NCBI RefSeq assembly: GCF_019646055.1
Contig: NZ_JAESFE010000001.1
Location: forward strand, 310,001 to 374,000
Length of the DNA stretch: 64,000 bases
DNA from: Sodalis sp. CWE
Lineage (GTDB): Bacteria > Pseudomonadota > Gammaproteobacteria > Enterobacterales > Enterobacteriaceae
Direction of reading: 5' to 3'
The position numbers and the translations under genes were made by a program. Under the pieces are notes generated by a model. The model had not been told where the DNA came from, did not search any database, and was given only the letters and a program-made list of their open reading frames with translations. Shown here one piece after another: positions 1-9,968 of this stretch (positions are counted from its first letter, which is position 1; the number at the start of each line of letters is the position of its first letter).

Positions 1-909
1 GAACTAGCAGAGCGTATCGCCAATCATTTATATATTAATCTTGGAAATGCTACTGTCAGTCGTTTTAGTGATGGTGAAGTAAGTGTTCAAATTAATGAAA
101 ATGTCAGAGGTGGAGATGTTTTTATTATTCAATCTACTTGTGCGCCTACAAATGATAATTTAATAGAATTAATTGTAATGATTGATGCGCTTCGTCGGGC
201 TTCTGCTGGCCGTATTACCGCCGTGATTCCATACTTTGGCTATGCACGTCAAGATCGTCGTGTGCGCTCTGCACGAGTTCCAATCACTGCCAAGGTTATA
301 GCTGATTTTTTATCAAGTGTCGGAGTCGATCGTGTATTAACAGTTGATTTACATGCCGAACAAATTCAAGGTTTTTTTGATGTTCCAGTAGACAATGTAT
401 TTGGAAGTTCAATTTTACTAGCAGATATGTTACAAAAAAATCTGGAAAATCCAATTGTTGTTTCTCCTGATATTGGCGGAGTAGTACGCGCTCGTGCGGT
501 AGCTAAATTGCTTAATGATACAGATATGGCAATTATTGATAAACGACGCCCTCGTATTAATGTATCTCAGGTTATGCATATCATTGGTGACGTGGCATGT
601 CGTGACTGTATATTAGTGGATGATATAATTGATACCGGAGATACTTTATGCAAAGCCGCAGAGGCTTTAAAAGAAAGAGGAGCGAAAAGAGTTCTTTCCT
701 ATGCTACACATCCTATTTTTTCTGGTAAAGCGCATGAAAATATTAAAAATTCAGTTATTGATGAAGTAATTGTTTGTGATACTATTCCTTTGAATTCATC
801 AATTAAAACACTTACAAACGTAAGTACATTAACATTATCAGGAATGCTAGCTGAAGCAATTCGCCGTATTAGCAACGAAGAATCTATCTCTGCTATGTTT
901 AAGCACTAA
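1..909 (+). CDS. prs: Ribose-phosphate pyrophosphokinase (PRPP synthase), 5' end outside window
   Basis: Makes PRPP from ribose-5-phosphate and ATP for nucleotide, NAD, His and Trp synthesis. Frame 1 is open from base 1 and begins with [11 protein letters not shown], which aligns to E. coli Prs residue 14, so about 13 residues plus the start codon lie before the window; the first internal ATG is at 178. The C-terminus matches E. coli ([14 protein letters not shown]). The FGYARQDR segment and the ribose-phosphate loop are recognisable. Oddity: the normally invariant DTGGT loop reads DTGDT (Gly to Asp, E. coli position about 227). pth follows after a 444-nt gap; E. coli has further genes between them. 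Identity is certain; full activity is less so because of the loop change. Confidence 0.96.
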   Translation, partial: ELAERIANHLYINLGNATVSRFSDGEVSVQINENVRGGDVFIIQSTCAPTNDNLIELIVMIDALRRASAGRITAVIPYFGYARQDRRVRSARVPITAKVIADFLSSVGVDRVLTVDLHAEQIQGFFDVPVDNVFGSSILLADMLQKNLENPIVVSPDIGGVVRARAVAKLLNDTDMAIIDKRRPRINVSQVMHIIGDVACRDCILVDDIIDTGDTLCKAAEALKERGAKRVLSYATHPIFSGKAHENIKNSVIDEVIVCDTIPLNSSIKTLTNVSTLTLSGMLAEAIRRISNEESISAMFKH

Positions 910-942
910 ATTTAAAATTAATTTAAATTTACCAAAAGTGCT
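902..942 (+). terminator. Hairpin spanning the prs stop codon, possible terminator
   Basis: AGCACT (902-907) pairs with AGTGCT (937-942). The A/T arms between them (AAATTTAAA and TTTAAATTT) can extend the stem. There is no clear T tract afterwards, so termination is inference. Confidence 0.35.
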
Positions 943-1353
943 AATTGGTCTCTTGAATGACTATGCATTACGCAACTTTGACAGTTTGAAATAGAAAGAT
1001 TCTCCCTCTCTAAAAGAGATAAGATAATCTGATCTCCTATGGTTACAATAACTATTTTTATTAGTTAAACAGTGTTATCATTAAACTTTTAAGTCAGTTT
1101 GCATGCGAAAGAAGGGTTTAATTAAAAATTAAAACTATAGACTTTTAATTCTAAAATTTAATATAGAGTATTTCGGATATTAGTTTTTACTTCGGACCTT
1201 AAATAGGTTCTATACCAGACATTCTTTTTTTTAATTTTTGAAGAAACTATTTTTACTGCAGAACATAAACTTCTATTAAAATATAAACCCTATTATTATT
1301 ACTAGTGTAATCGTGAGCTCTTTTCTCTAATTATTTAATAATATAATATCATT
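910..1353. other. Gap between prs and pth, no gene seen
   Basis: AT-rich, with no supported ORF. E. coli has ychH and dauA (ychM) between pth and prs; nothing recognisable remains here. One short dyad (TCTCT, 3-nt loop, AGAGA) lies at 1007-1019. Confidence 0.6.
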
Positions 1354-1953
1354 ATGAAAATTAAATTAATTGCAGGATTATCTAACCCTGGACCTGAATA
1401 TACTTTTACTCGACATAACGCTGGATCATGGTATGTGAAGTTATTAGCAGAATCTTACCAAGAAAGGTTAAAAAGTGAAAGCAAATTTTATGGTTACACT
1501 GGTCAGTTAACAATCGGTAATTATAATATTCGTTTATTAATTCCAAATATTTTTATGAATTTTAATGGTACAGCAGTAGCATCAATGGCGACCTTCTATC
1601 AAATAGAGCCAGAGGAGATCTTAGTAGCACATGATGAACTAGATTTATTGCCAGGTATAACTCGATTAAAATTAGGTGGAGGACACGGCGGCCATAATGG
1701 TCTTAAACATATTATTTCATGTTTAAAAAATAATCAACAATTTTATCGTCTTCGTATTGGAATTGGACATCCAGGGGAAAAAAGCAAAGTTTCAAATTTT
1801 GTTCTCAGCAAGCCTACCTTCATAGATTATCAACTGATGACGAATGCTATTAAAAAGGCAGTAGATTGTACGGAAACTCTATTTTTTCATGGAATTATAA
1901 AAACAATGAACCGACTACATACTACCATCCAAAGCTCAAATACTAAATTTTAG
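1354..1953 (+). CDS. pth: Peptidyl-tRNA hydrolase
   Basis: Cleaves peptidyl-tRNAs released by stalled ribosomes, recycling tRNA in the cytosol. 199 aa against 194 in E. coli, aligned along the whole length. Visible family residues: Asn in GLSNPG (near 11), catalytic His in TRHNAG (21), Asn in FMNF (about 69), Asp in HDELD and Asn in GHNGL. The start ATG has no clear Shine-Dalgarno. The order prs-pth-ychF is that of E. coli with intervening genes lost. Essential in bacteria, so retention is expected. Confidence 0.97.
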   Translation: MKIKLIAGLSNPGPEYTFTRHNAGSWYVKLLAESYQERLKSESKFYGYTGQLTIGNYNIRLLIPNIFMNFNGTAVASMATFYQIEPEEILVAHDELDLLPGITRLKLGGGHGGHNGLKHIISCLKNNQQFYRLRIGIGHPGEKSKVSNFVLSKPTFIDYQLMTNAIKKAVDCTETLFFHGIIKTMNRLHTTIQSSNTKF

Positions 1954-2036
1954 TCTGCAACTATAATAGAACTCTAAAGATTTAATTTCTAAATTTGATT
2001 TGCTAAATAGCAGCAATTTTTAATTAAATAAAGATT

Positions 2037-2047
2037 CCTCAGTGAGG
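2037..2047 (+). promoter_or_regulatory. Dyad overlapping the ychF ribosome binding site
   Basis: CCTCA-G-TGAGG is a perfect 5-bp dyad. Its right arm is part of the purine tract GAGGAG directly before the ychF ATG at 2052. A hairpin would pair the presumed Shine-Dalgarno; an effect on translation is inference. Confidence 0.4.
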
Positions 2048-2051
2048 AGAT

Positions 2052-3140
2052 ATGAATTTTAAGTGTGGTATCATCGGACTACCTAATGCAGGTAAATCCA
2101 CATTATTTAACTCTTTGATTAAAGAAAATCTCAAAATAGCAAATTTTTTGCTTTATAAAATAAAACCAAATATCGGTACAATCATAATTCCTGATCCACG
2201 TTTAAATCAACTAGCAGAAATTGTTAAGCCAAAATACGTTTCGCCAGCAACTATAAAATTTATTAAAATTTCTGGATTGATAAAAAACAGTACACCTAAA
2301 TGGCTAGAAAACCATTTTTTAAAAAAAATCCATAAAGTTCAGATTATTAATCATGTTATACGTTGTTTTGAAGATCACAAAACTATTTACAACAATAAAA
2401 CTAGACATCTCTGTCCAACGAGAGATATCGATATAGTTAATACTGAACTAATTTTTTCAGATTTAGAAACATGTCAACGAGCGATTCAACAAATAAAAAA
2501 ATTATCTAGTAGTTCTGATATCAGTTCTGAGTTTACACTGTCAGTTTTAGAAAAATGTTTTTCTCATTTAAACAGTATCGGCATGCTGCGTCTATTTAAC
2601 TTAACAGAAGAAGAAAAAAATGCCATTCGTCATTTAAAATTTTTAACGTTGAAACCAATGTTATATATTGCTAATGTCAATCAGGACGGATTTGATAATA
2701 ATCCTTATTTAAGAGAAGTATACAATATTGCTGTACGTGAAAAATCTTCAGTAATCGCTGTCTGTGCCAAAACGAAACCTGATAATGATACTAAACATAA
2801 TGGAAGAGAGTATAAAGAAGATTTCATGCTACAAAATTCTTTCCAAAATTGCATTATTTCTGCTAGTTATAAATTACTTAATTTAAAAACCTATTTTACT
2901 ACTGGAGTAAAGGAAGTACGTGCATGGATTGCACCAATCAATACTACTGCAATTCAGTCAGCTGAAAAAATTCATACTGATCTTAAAAAAGGATTTATCC
3001 GAGCTAAGATAATTGCCTTTTCTGATTTTATCCTTTATAAAGGGGAACATGGAGCAAAAAAAGCTGGTAGAGTTTATTTTGAAGGAAAAGACTATATAAT
3101 TAAGGATGGCAATATAGTGTACTTTTTATTTAAAATTTAA
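2052..3140 (+). CDS. ychF: YchF/OLA1-family P-loop ATPase with degenerate nucleotide-binding motifs
   Basis: Ribosome-associated Obg-related ATPase. 362 aa against 363 in E. coli and aligned end to end, including the C-terminal TGS-like part (KGFIRAKIIAF...GKDYIIKDG). The P-loop GLPNAGKST (9-17) is intact. The G3 motif, DIAGL in E. coli, reads KISGL, so the Mg-coordinating Asp is Lys at 72. The following Gly-rich switch (KGASKGEGLGN) has become KNSTPKWLEN, one residue shorter. The base-specificity motif NVNE reads NVNQ (Q211). The frame is uninterrupted with Lys/Ile-rich drift. It is either an altered, possibly ATPase-dead protein or a gene starting to decay. An SD-like GAGGAG sits within a hairpin just before the ATG. 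Confidence 0.88.
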   Translation: MNFKCGIIGLPNAGKSTLFNSLIKENLKIANFLLYKIKPNIGTIIIPDPRLNQLAEIVKPKYVSPATIKFIKISGLIKNSTPKWLENHFLKKIHKVQIINHVIRCFEDHKTIYNNKTRHLCPTRDIDIVNTELIFSDLETCQRAIQQIKKLSSSSDISSEFTLSVLEKCFSHLNSIGMLRLFNLTEEEKNAIRHLKFLTLKPMLYIANVNQDGFDNNPYLREVYNIAVREKSSVIAVCAKTKPDNDTKHNGREYKEDFMLQNSFQNCIISASYKLLNLKTYFTTGVKEVRAWIAPINTTAIQSAEKIHTDLKKGFIRAKIIAFSDFILYKGEHGAKKAGRVYFEGKDYIIKDGNIVYFLFKI

Positions 3141-3766
3141 ATTAGAACAATGCATATTGCACGATTATATCGTTCTAGATTCCCTAAAAAAGATTTTTAA
3201 TGTAAATTGAATAAAATTTAATACTTATTAAATTTTAGAAACGTCCTAGCGAAAAATTTAATATCTCCTCTTTCGGAAAATTGCAAACCTCTTTTAAACA
3301 AAAAGAACACTGCTGAAATTTAGATAATTTTACCTGAACTTGTATGTCAGTCATGGATAATAGAATCTTACTTAATGTAAACACGTTAAGTCGTTAACCT
3401 AAAATGAATTTTTTGTTAAAAAATTTATTTTAAAAGTAAAATAAAAATATTTTTGCCTAGAAAAACTCTTAGTTTAACAAAATTCTGGAAAAGAGATAAA
3501 AAGGATGTTGCTTTTGTAAGCAAAATATCTAAATATTTTAGGATGTTTTACTATAGCTTATAACTAATTTATTATTTTAACTTTAATAGAATAAAATTTA
3601 CTTGTGGTATAACGATTCAGATAGTTTGGAATAAGTTCTTCAGAAAAGAACTGTTAGCTATGTTCTACTTGAATTCCTAAAATTTCTATTTATTTATTCT
3701 TAAATAATTAAAAAAGCTTTTTAAAAAGATTATGTATGGAGATTTTATTTGCAAAACTTAATGTTT

Positions 3767-3783
3767 GCTCTTCCGAGAAGAGC
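3767..3783. repeat. Intergenic dyad of the pyrimidine/purine family
   Basis: GCTCTT, 5-nt loop, AAGAGC: perfect 6-bp arms. It is one of the few dyads here with several G/C pairs. Confidence 0.5.
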
Positions 3784-3793
3784 AGCTAAAGAT

Positions 3794-3810
3794 AATTTCT
3801 TTAAGAAATT
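3794..3810. repeat. Intergenic dyad of the pyrimidine/purine family
   Basis: AATTTCTT-T-AAGAAATT: perfect 8-bp arms around one base, 10 nt after the previous dyad. Confidence 0.5.
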
Positions 3811-4858
3811 CTAATTAAAAGAAAAACTTGTTTATATCCATATGTTAGGAAAATTATAACTTATTTTTGCGTTCAAATTTATATGATAAAGTTAGTATTA
3901 ATACAATATATCTTCTCGATTTACTTTTTTTACTTTGTAAAAAGAAAAAATCCCGATCTGTGTTTAAAATATTTTCTTTCAGATTAATAAATTATTTTTA
4001 CAATTCTTAATGAATCTTAATAGTTTTCCGTTTTTATATAGTGCAATTTGTCAAAATTCTTATTAATTTAGAGTCTAAAGAAAAACTGACGAAAATTAAT
4101 TTCCTTTTTTTTGGTAAAATTCCTCTTTTTTGCAAGAAAACGAATCATGTTTTATCAATTCTTATGATGATTTTTATTTTTTAGGTGATATACTACTAAT
4201 TTTTAGGGATAAAAATTTCTCTAAAAATAAAAAAAGCGCATACTCTTGATTTAATAAAACAAATTAAAATTACCAAAGAAATAAAGTTTCATCGCATTTA
4301 TTAAATGAGGTATCGTTTTTATATGCATACTAAATGCAGGCTTCTTTTGATAAAGAATGTTTAGCACGCGTATTTATTATTTTTTATTCATTACTGTAAA
4401 ACAATTTTATCGTGTTTTTTGAAAAAATTTTAGTTTTTTAAACTATATTATTACTTCGTTAACAAAATAATATTTTTGTCAAATTAGTAAATATTCATTT
4501 TTAATTAAATTTGTTAAGAAGAAGAAAATAAATAACAATCTAATAAGTTTCAAACATTGTTGTAATTTATAATGGAACTATTTAGTATTCTGAATCTTTT
4601 TATTTAAAAATAGCAAAAAAAACAAGTTAATTATTAATTACTTATACTTATAAAGGTAACTAATTCATTGTAAATACACAAAAAATTAATAACCCTATTA
4701 AAGATAATCCCAATTGGAGCTTTAAATAAAGCTTATGACACAGAATCTCTATTTAAAAACCATCTTTATTCTAAACAGATAAGGTCAACAATAGAATTAT
4801 ATAATATGCAACATGCAACTTACAGTGAAAATTTGTTTATGAAAATGAAGTAAAACTT

Positions 4859-6013
4859 ATGAACTATCAGGCACTTGCTCGTAAATGGCGTCCACAAATA
4901 TTTTCTGATGTAATAGGTCAAGAACATATTTTGACAGTAATAAAAAATAGCCTCTCTTTAAATAGAGTTCATCATTCTTACCTGTTATCCGGAACGCGTG
5001 GTGTTGGTAAAACTACTATTGCTCGTTTATTAGCTAAGGGATTAAATTGCAAAAGTGGTGTTACTTCTACTCCATGCAGAGATTGTACTAATTGTAAGGA
5101 AATTGAAAAAGGGTGTTTTGTCGATTTGATTGAAGTTGATGCCGCATCTCGAACTAAAGTTGAAGAAATTCGCGAATTATTAGAAAATGTTCCATACGCT
5201 CCATCAAATGGAAATTTTAAGGTATATCTAATTGATGAAGCACATATGTTATCCCGATATAGTTTTAATGCTTTGCTTAAGAATCTTGAAGAACCGCCTA
5301 AACATGTTAAGTTTCTATTAGCTACTACTGAGCCGAAAAAACTACCAATTACTATTCTTTCTCGCTGTCTTCAGTTTCATTTAAAACTACTTAATGTCAA
5401 ACAAATTTACAAACGACTATCTTTTATTTTAAAACAGGAAAAAATTATTACTGATTCATATGCGTTACAATTATTAGCTCGTGCCGCTAATGGCAGCATG
5501 CGAGATGCACTTAGTCTAACTGATCAAGCTATTGCTATGGGAAACGGCAAAATTAATTATCACACTACGCGATTAGCTCTTGGTTCGATTGATGATGAGC
5601 ATCCGCTCGATCTCATCGAGGCGTTAGCTAATGCCAACGGAAAGGAAATAATAAAAAAGATTTCACAGTTTGCTGACTGTGATATAAATTGGGATAATTT
5701 ACTTATTGAAATATTATCTTTATTACATCAATTAACGTTAGGTCAATTGTTTCCAGAGCAATTGATTAATGAAGATATGTCTAATAGAGCAAAGCGACTG
5801 AGTAATTTAACTGAACGTTTTTCATCAAAAGACTTACACCTATATTATCAATCCATCCTTACAGGGAGGAAAGTTTTACAATTTGCACCAAATCCTCGAG
5901 TTGGAGTTGAAATGATCCTTCTACGAGCTTTGTCAGTTAGCTCAACGCTATCAAAACCCAATATAAACAATAATAATTTACTTATCATAAACGACGAAAA
6001 ACAGTTGTATTAA
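4859..6013 (+). CDS. dnaX: DNA polymerase III clamp-loader subunit, gamma-length DnaX
   Basis: AAA+ ATPase that loads the sliding clamp together with delta (holA at 19752) and delta'. 384 aa. Walker A is GTRGVGKTT, the Zn module is C-x8-C-x2-C-x2-C near residues 64-79, Walker B is LIDEAHM, and the sensor SRC motif is ILSRCLQFH. The protein aligns to E. coli DnaX domains I-III and stops about 15 residues after the VGVEMILLRAL motif (E. coli residue about 370 of 643). Domains IV-V of tau, which bind DnaB and the Pol III alpha subunit, are absent, and so is the region holding the E. coli programmed frameshift. The AT-rich tail and following gap show no remnant of them. Start ATG has a weak GAAG upstream. 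Confidence 0.95.
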   Translation: MNYQALARKWRPQIFSDVIGQEHILTVIKNSLSLNRVHHSYLLSGTRGVGKTTIARLLAKGLNCKSGVTSTPCRDCTNCKEIEKGCFVDLIEVDAASRTKVEEIRELLENVPYAPSNGNFKVYLIDEAHMLSRYSFNALLKNLEEPPKHVKFLLATTEPKKLPITILSRCLQFHLKLLNVKQIYKRLSFILKQEKIITDSYALQLLARAANGSMRDALSLTDQAIAMGNGKINYHTTRLALGSIDDEHPLDLIEALANANGKEIIKKISQFADCDINWDNLLIEILSLLHQLTLGQLFPEQLINEDMSNRAKRLSNLTERFSSKDLHLYYQSILTGRKVLQFAPNPRVGVEMILLRALSVSSTLSKPNINNNNLLIINDEKQLY

Positions 6014-6851
6014 ACAATAATAATCAGTATAATGACGCCTTTATCAAGGATAAAATATAATTAAAGGGAACAATAATTAACAAAGTTGGCCGTTGCTAAG
6101 TTTTCTACATTATCGTTGCCAAAAATTAATGATAAACCAACTAATTAAAAAAGTAAAATAAACCATTATTGGTATTTAGTAGTGTTCTTGTTTATTGATC
6201 GTTTTTTTTAAAAAAATTAATTAAATTGGAACAGTGAAAACAAAATGATGAAACTTTCAATTCTAATTCTATTAAATTTTTAACGATAAAATCAGTTTTA
6301 AAGAGATCGTTAACTGATAATGCACTGATTTATTCTTTATTGGTTAAAGGATCTCTTCTTAAGGAAGACAACAAAAAATAAAAAACGTAAAATATCTACC
6401 TACCTTTCTTTTAAAAGAAATTAATAGTGGAATAGGGCGTCCGAAAAAAATAAGAAAGTTTTTAACTTCAGAGGATAATATTGTACATGCTAGAAGCGAT
6501 ATACTCCCTTTCTGAGAAAGCCTGTGTTTCAGCATAATTGTATAAATCCTAAAAACTTTTATTATCCTAAAAAACTTAGAAAAAGAAAAAACAGAAAAAC
6601 AGGTAGTTTTTTTAAAAATTAAATTAAAAAGTAAAATGTAAAATACGGTCATTATTCTTTTTTTATTTAAAACTTTTTGGCAAACAATCTTATGAAGATA
6701 AATCTATACCTTGTGAATCATTTTAGTCGAAATTGTTCTATATAAGTAAAAATTTAATAGAGATATTTCAAAAATATGAGCACAGCAAATTTTTATATAC
6801 AAAATACATAAAGCCTCTTCCTATTCTTCTGCCTCACTAAAGAGTTTTTTT
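6014..6851. other. Gap between dnaX and recR, ybaB slot empty
   Basis: In E. coli ybaB lies here; I find no trace of it. The longest frame (6359-6652, minus) is low-complexity Phe/Lys/Ile and reads as chance. Dyads at 6354-6368, 6405-6420 and 6508-6520. Confidence 0.6.
6405..6420. repeat. 16-bp perfect palindrome
   Basis: TTTCTTTT/AAAAGAAA without a loop; a member of the TTCTT...AAGAA family. Confidence 0.5.
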
Positions 6852-7457
6852 ATGCAAACAAGTTCCTTGTTAGAGAAGCTGATAGAAGCTTTGTGCATTC
6901 TTCCTGGCGTTGGACCAAAATCAGCACGTCGTATGGTTTTTTATTTACTGAAAAATGAACGTAGTAACGGAATGCATTTAGCAAAATTGCTCACTCGTGC
7001 AATACTAGAAATTGGACATTGTTTAGAATGTCGTACTTTTACTGAGCAACCCATTTGTTCAATATGCAGTGATCCAAAACGAAAGGAATCTGGACAAATT
7101 TGCGTAGTGGAAAAACCAGCAGATATCGGTTTTATTGAACAAACTGGCCAATTCTCTGGTCGATATTTTGTATTAATGGGACATTTATCACCTATTAGTG
7201 GTGTTGGACCGGAAGATATTGGTCTTCATAAATTAAAAGAACGACTTAATAATGAAAACGTTGTGGAAATTATATTAGCCACCAACCCAACAGTAGAAGG
7301 AGAAGCAACTGTTAACTACATCGTTGAAATGTGTTCACATTATACAACAAAAGTAAGCCGTATTGCACAAGGAGTTCCAGTAGGAGGAGAGATTGAAATG
7401 ATCGACGGCAGTACTCTTGCTCGTGCACTAATATTTCGCTACCTTGTAAAATCTTAA
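6852..7457 (+). CDS. recR: Recombination mediator RecR
   Basis: Works with RecO (and RecF) to load RecA on gapped DNA. 201 aa, the same as E. coli. Domains in order: N-terminal helix-hairpin-helix ([12 protein letters not shown]), four-Cys zinc finger (CLECRTF...CSICSD, about 57-72), Toprim segment with VVEKPADI and the [15 protein letters not shown] stretch, and C-terminal [12 protein letters not shown]. The position after dnaX is the E. coli dnaX-ybaB-recR operon minus ybaB. A short dyad (ATGTT-AACC-AACAT) follows the stop. Confidence 0.97.
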   Translation: MQTSSLLEKLIEALCILPGVGPKSARRMVFYLLKNERSNGMHLAKLLTRAILEIGHCLECRTFTEQPICSICSDPKRKESGQICVVEKPADIGFIEQTGQFSGRYFVLMGHLSPISGVGPEDIGLHKLKERLNNENVVEIILATNPTVEGEATVNYIVEMCSHYTTKVSRIAQGVPVGGEIEMIDGSTLARALIFRYLVKS

Positions 7458-8035
7458 TGTTAACCAACATTCTTATAGAAAATTATTTTCGGTAAAAAAT
7501 AAACCATCTTATTAAAGTAATAATTTTATCATACAGTAGAGTAGTTAATGTAAACGTAGTAACCTATATAAATTTAAAAAGAAAAAACTAATCTTAATTT
7601 TTTAATAAAAATTAGAATTTACTTACTATTAACAATAACTGCAAAATTAAATGTAATTAAAGATCTTAGGATAAGATCTAATAGACTTGTATTGATCTTG
7701 CACAAATTTTTTTAGAAAAATTACAGTTTTTTAGATTGATTAATTTATAGTCTAAGCTTTAAGCTTAACAGAAGAGCTGAAAATTAAAAATAATAAGTCA
7801 CAAAAAGCAGTAATTGTTTTTAGTAAGGACTTGCGAGAAGGTTTTTATTTTTTTTGGTATTTATAATTCCATTGAAGTGATTCTTTCTTTTAAGAAGAGT
7901 GTATTTATTGATCACTTCGGTGGTTCTAACTGGTTCTTTCTTAAAACTATTTTAGCTTATTGTTGTTTATTCAGTATAAAGCCTTCTATTGATATAGAAA
8001 TTTATCAGTTAAAAAATTAAGAATGGAATTGCATT
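7458..8035. other. Gap between recR and adk, htpG slot empty
   Basis: E. coli has htpG here; I recognise nothing. A 68-codon frame at 7814-8020 lies in a slightly less AT-rich stretch but matches nothing I know. A strong dyad lies at 7661-7679. Confidence 0.55.
7661..7679. repeat. Intergenic dyad
   Basis: AGATCTT, 5-nt loop AGGAT, AAGATCT: perfect 7-bp arms. Confidence 0.5.
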
Positions 8036-8683
8036 ATGGTTCGTATTGTTTTATTAGGTCCTCCAGGAGTTGGAAAGGGAACTCAAGCTCAATTTATTGC
8101 AGACAGGTATAATATTCCGCAAATTTCTATAGGAAACATACTTCGCGACGCAGTTCATTCAGGATCTAAGTTTGGAAAAAAAATTAAAAACTTTATGGAT
8201 ACTGGAAAATTAGTAACAGATGAACTAGTTATTCCCTTAATTCAAAAGTTTATTAAGCATAAAGATTGTCGTAGAGGATTCCTTATAGACGGATTTCCTC
8301 GAACCTTTTTTCAAGCAATCTCTATGAAGCAATCAAATATTATAGTTGATTACGTTTTGGAGTTTAAAGCACCAGATAGCTTTATCATTAGTCGAACTGC
8401 TGGTCGTTTAATTCATCCTTCTTCAGGACGAATTTACCATACAAGATTTAACCCTCCTAAACAAAGGAATAAGGACGATGTAACTGGCGAACCATTAATT
8501 ATTCGTAACGATGATAAAGAGTTAACTATACGTAAACGCCTAGAAACATACCATCAAACAGCAAAACTTCTAATTGATTATTATCATCAGGAAGCAAGTA
8601 ATGGATATGTAAAATTTTTTACCATAAACAGTACAAAAAGTATTGAAGAAGTTAGTACCGAAGTAACTTCTCTCCTTGGTTAA
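8036..8683 (+). CDS. adk: Adenylate kinase
   Basis: Interconverts ATP + AMP and 2 ADP; essential for nucleotide homeostasis. 215 aa against 214. P-loop GPPGVGKGTQ (8-17), GFPRT AMP-binding segment, a LID region (about 122-160) starting GRLIHPSSGRIYH and rich in basic residues, then DDVTGEP. The E. coli AMP-contact motif STGDMLRA reads SIGNILRD, so Thr31 is Ile and the adjacent Asp is Asn. Both are conservative enough that activity is still likely. Short upstream region without an obvious SD. Confidence 0.97.
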   Translation: MVRIVLLGPPGVGKGTQAQFIADRYNIPQISIGNILRDAVHSGSKFGKKIKNFMDTGKLVTDELVIPLIQKFIKHKDCRRGFLIDGFPRTFFQAISMKQSNIIVDYVLEFKAPDSFIISRTAGRLIHPSSGRIYHTRFNPPKQRNKDDVTGEPLIIRNDDKELTIRKRLETYHQTAKLLIDYYHQEASNGYVKFFTINSTKSIEEVSTEVTSLLG

Positions 8684-8779
8684 AAATTAGTTTAATAATC
8701 TTTATGAATTTTATGTTTTGTAAAACAAAGTTAAATTAGTTAATCTAAGATGCTGCAATATTGTTAATTAATAATTTAA

Positions 8780-9499
8780 TTACTTAAATGAAAGTATATG
8801 AAATTTGATTTTTCTAGAAGAAATCTCAATGGCTGATCCTAGGCTACTCCATGCACCCAAGACGATCCGACAGCGTTTTTTGGACAAAAAATGTACACCA
8901 GGACTATGAGTATGACCATGAATCATTATTTTTGCATTTGTTTTATTCATTATAGTCATAATTTCTTGAATGTTAACATTCAAGGTTTGATTAGTTTTAT
9001 TAATTTTTTTACGCGAACTATGCGTACACACTTTATTAACGATGTATAGACGTATCTTTTTTGGCAAAAACAAGAAAAGTCGTTGCAAAAAAAGGCAACG
9101 CGCTAAATGACGAAAATATTGATAAATTTTATCATTAGTACATAATGTATCCCCATGCAGTATTACAATTTTAGTTTTATCTAGTTGAATTATCTGTTGT
9201 TCAGATGGTAACAATTCCATGCCACAAATGGCAGCGTAGCGTTTACCGAGCAAGAAATCACGATTACCATGAAGAAAATAGCAATGAGTGCCTTGCTGGG
9301 TTAACGTTTTTAATGCAATAGCAATTTTATAATGCAATGAATTTAGATCATCATCTCCTGTCCAAATTTCAAATAAATCTCCTAGAATATAAAGTGCTTC
9401 CGCATTGGTTACGCGTGTTTTTAAAAAACTTAGAAAATTCGCAGTAACAATTGATTCCCTCACTAAAAGATGTACGTCAGCAACGAAAAAAATTGACAT
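8780..9499 (-). CDS. lpxH: UDP-2,3-diacylglucosamine diphosphatase (lipid A synthesis)
   Basis: Hydrolyses UDP-2,3-diacylglucosamine to lipid X at the inner membrane. 239 aa against 240. Calcineurin-like metal ligands are all present: DVH (8-10), GDLFE, GNRD, HGD and the C-terminal IHGHTH. With waaA and waaC in this window it indicates that lipid A and at least part of the LPS inner core are still made. The start is preceded by AGAAGG at 9 nt, and AGAAG is the right arm of a hairpin (9510-9528). ppiB, its E. coli neighbour towards cysS, is missing. Confidence 0.96.
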   Translation of the reverse strand: MSIFFVADVHLLVRESIVTANFLSFLKTRVTNAEALYILGDLFEIWTGDDDLNSLHYKIAIALKTLTQQGTHCYFLHGNRDFLLGKRYAAICGMELLPSEQQIIQLDKTKIVILHGDTLCTNDKIYQYFRHLARCLFLQRLFLFLPKKIRLYIVNKVCTHSSRKKINKTNQTLNVNIQEIMTIMNKTNAKIMIHGHTHSPGVHFLSKKRCRIVLGAWSSLGSAIEISSRKIKFHILSFK

Positions 9500-9509
9500 A
9501 AGGATTCAC

Positions 9510-9528
9510 CTTCTAATGCCATCAGAAG
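9510..9528 (-). promoter_or_regulatory. Hairpin containing the lpxH Shine-Dalgarno
   Basis: Read on the coding strand: CTTCT, 9-nt loop, AGAAG, immediately continuing as the SD AGAAGG, then 9 nt to the lpxH ATG. The stem would hide the SD. The structure is visible; a regulatory role is inference. Confidence 0.4.
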
Positions 9529-9968
9529 AATGGTTTTTCTCCCTTTGTAAGAAATTTTATTGTGTTTTGGTGAAATTATTTGCGATACTGCTTATGTTTT
9601 TGACAATGTAGTCAAGCTTTGAATTTTTGCTTTTATATTGTTTATTGATTAATAATTATAGTGTATATGACAAAAGTAATTTTCTTGAACGATTTAACAC
9701 AAATCGATACAACAGTAAATAGAAATATATTTATTGATTCAATATTTTCGCGAAAATTAATTTAGAAATAAAAATTATTCTTATTGAGATGGCACCATTC
9801 TTTTAGAATTTACTTAGCTTGCTAGTAATTCTTTAAAAGTGTTATTCTCTGACTCAATTTAGATTGAAAATCAGGTAATTTTATACTAGATAAGGTATAA
9901 AATCAATGACCATCAATCTTAACTAATTCATTGAAAAGATACATAGATTTTATATAGCTCAACTATTT
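9529..9968. other. Divergent gap lpxH/cysS, no gene seen
   Basis: The ppiB slot; no remnant recognised. ATTCT-TTT-AGAAT dyad at 9797-9809. No convincing sigma-70 promoter pair could be singled out in this AT-rich DNA. Confidence 0.5.

Larger units (their letters stand above)
3141..4858. other. 1.7-kb gap between ychF and dnaX, no gene seen
   Basis: Very AT-rich, with stops in all frames. It joins the 27-min E. coli block (ychF) to the 10-min block (dnaX), so it contains a rearrangement junction. apt, which precedes dnaX in E. coli, is not recognisable. Two adjacent dyads occur at 3767-3783 and 3794-3810. Confidence 0.6.

Noticed and set aside
6359-6652. 97-codon minus-strand frame in the dnaX-recR gap
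   Set aside because: Phe/Lys/Ile/Leu-rich low complexity, no family resemblance, and typical of chance frames in AT-rich gaps.
7814-8020. 68-codon plus-strand frame before adk
   Set aside because: No recognisable motif and no SD; possibly debris of the htpG slot but not supportable.
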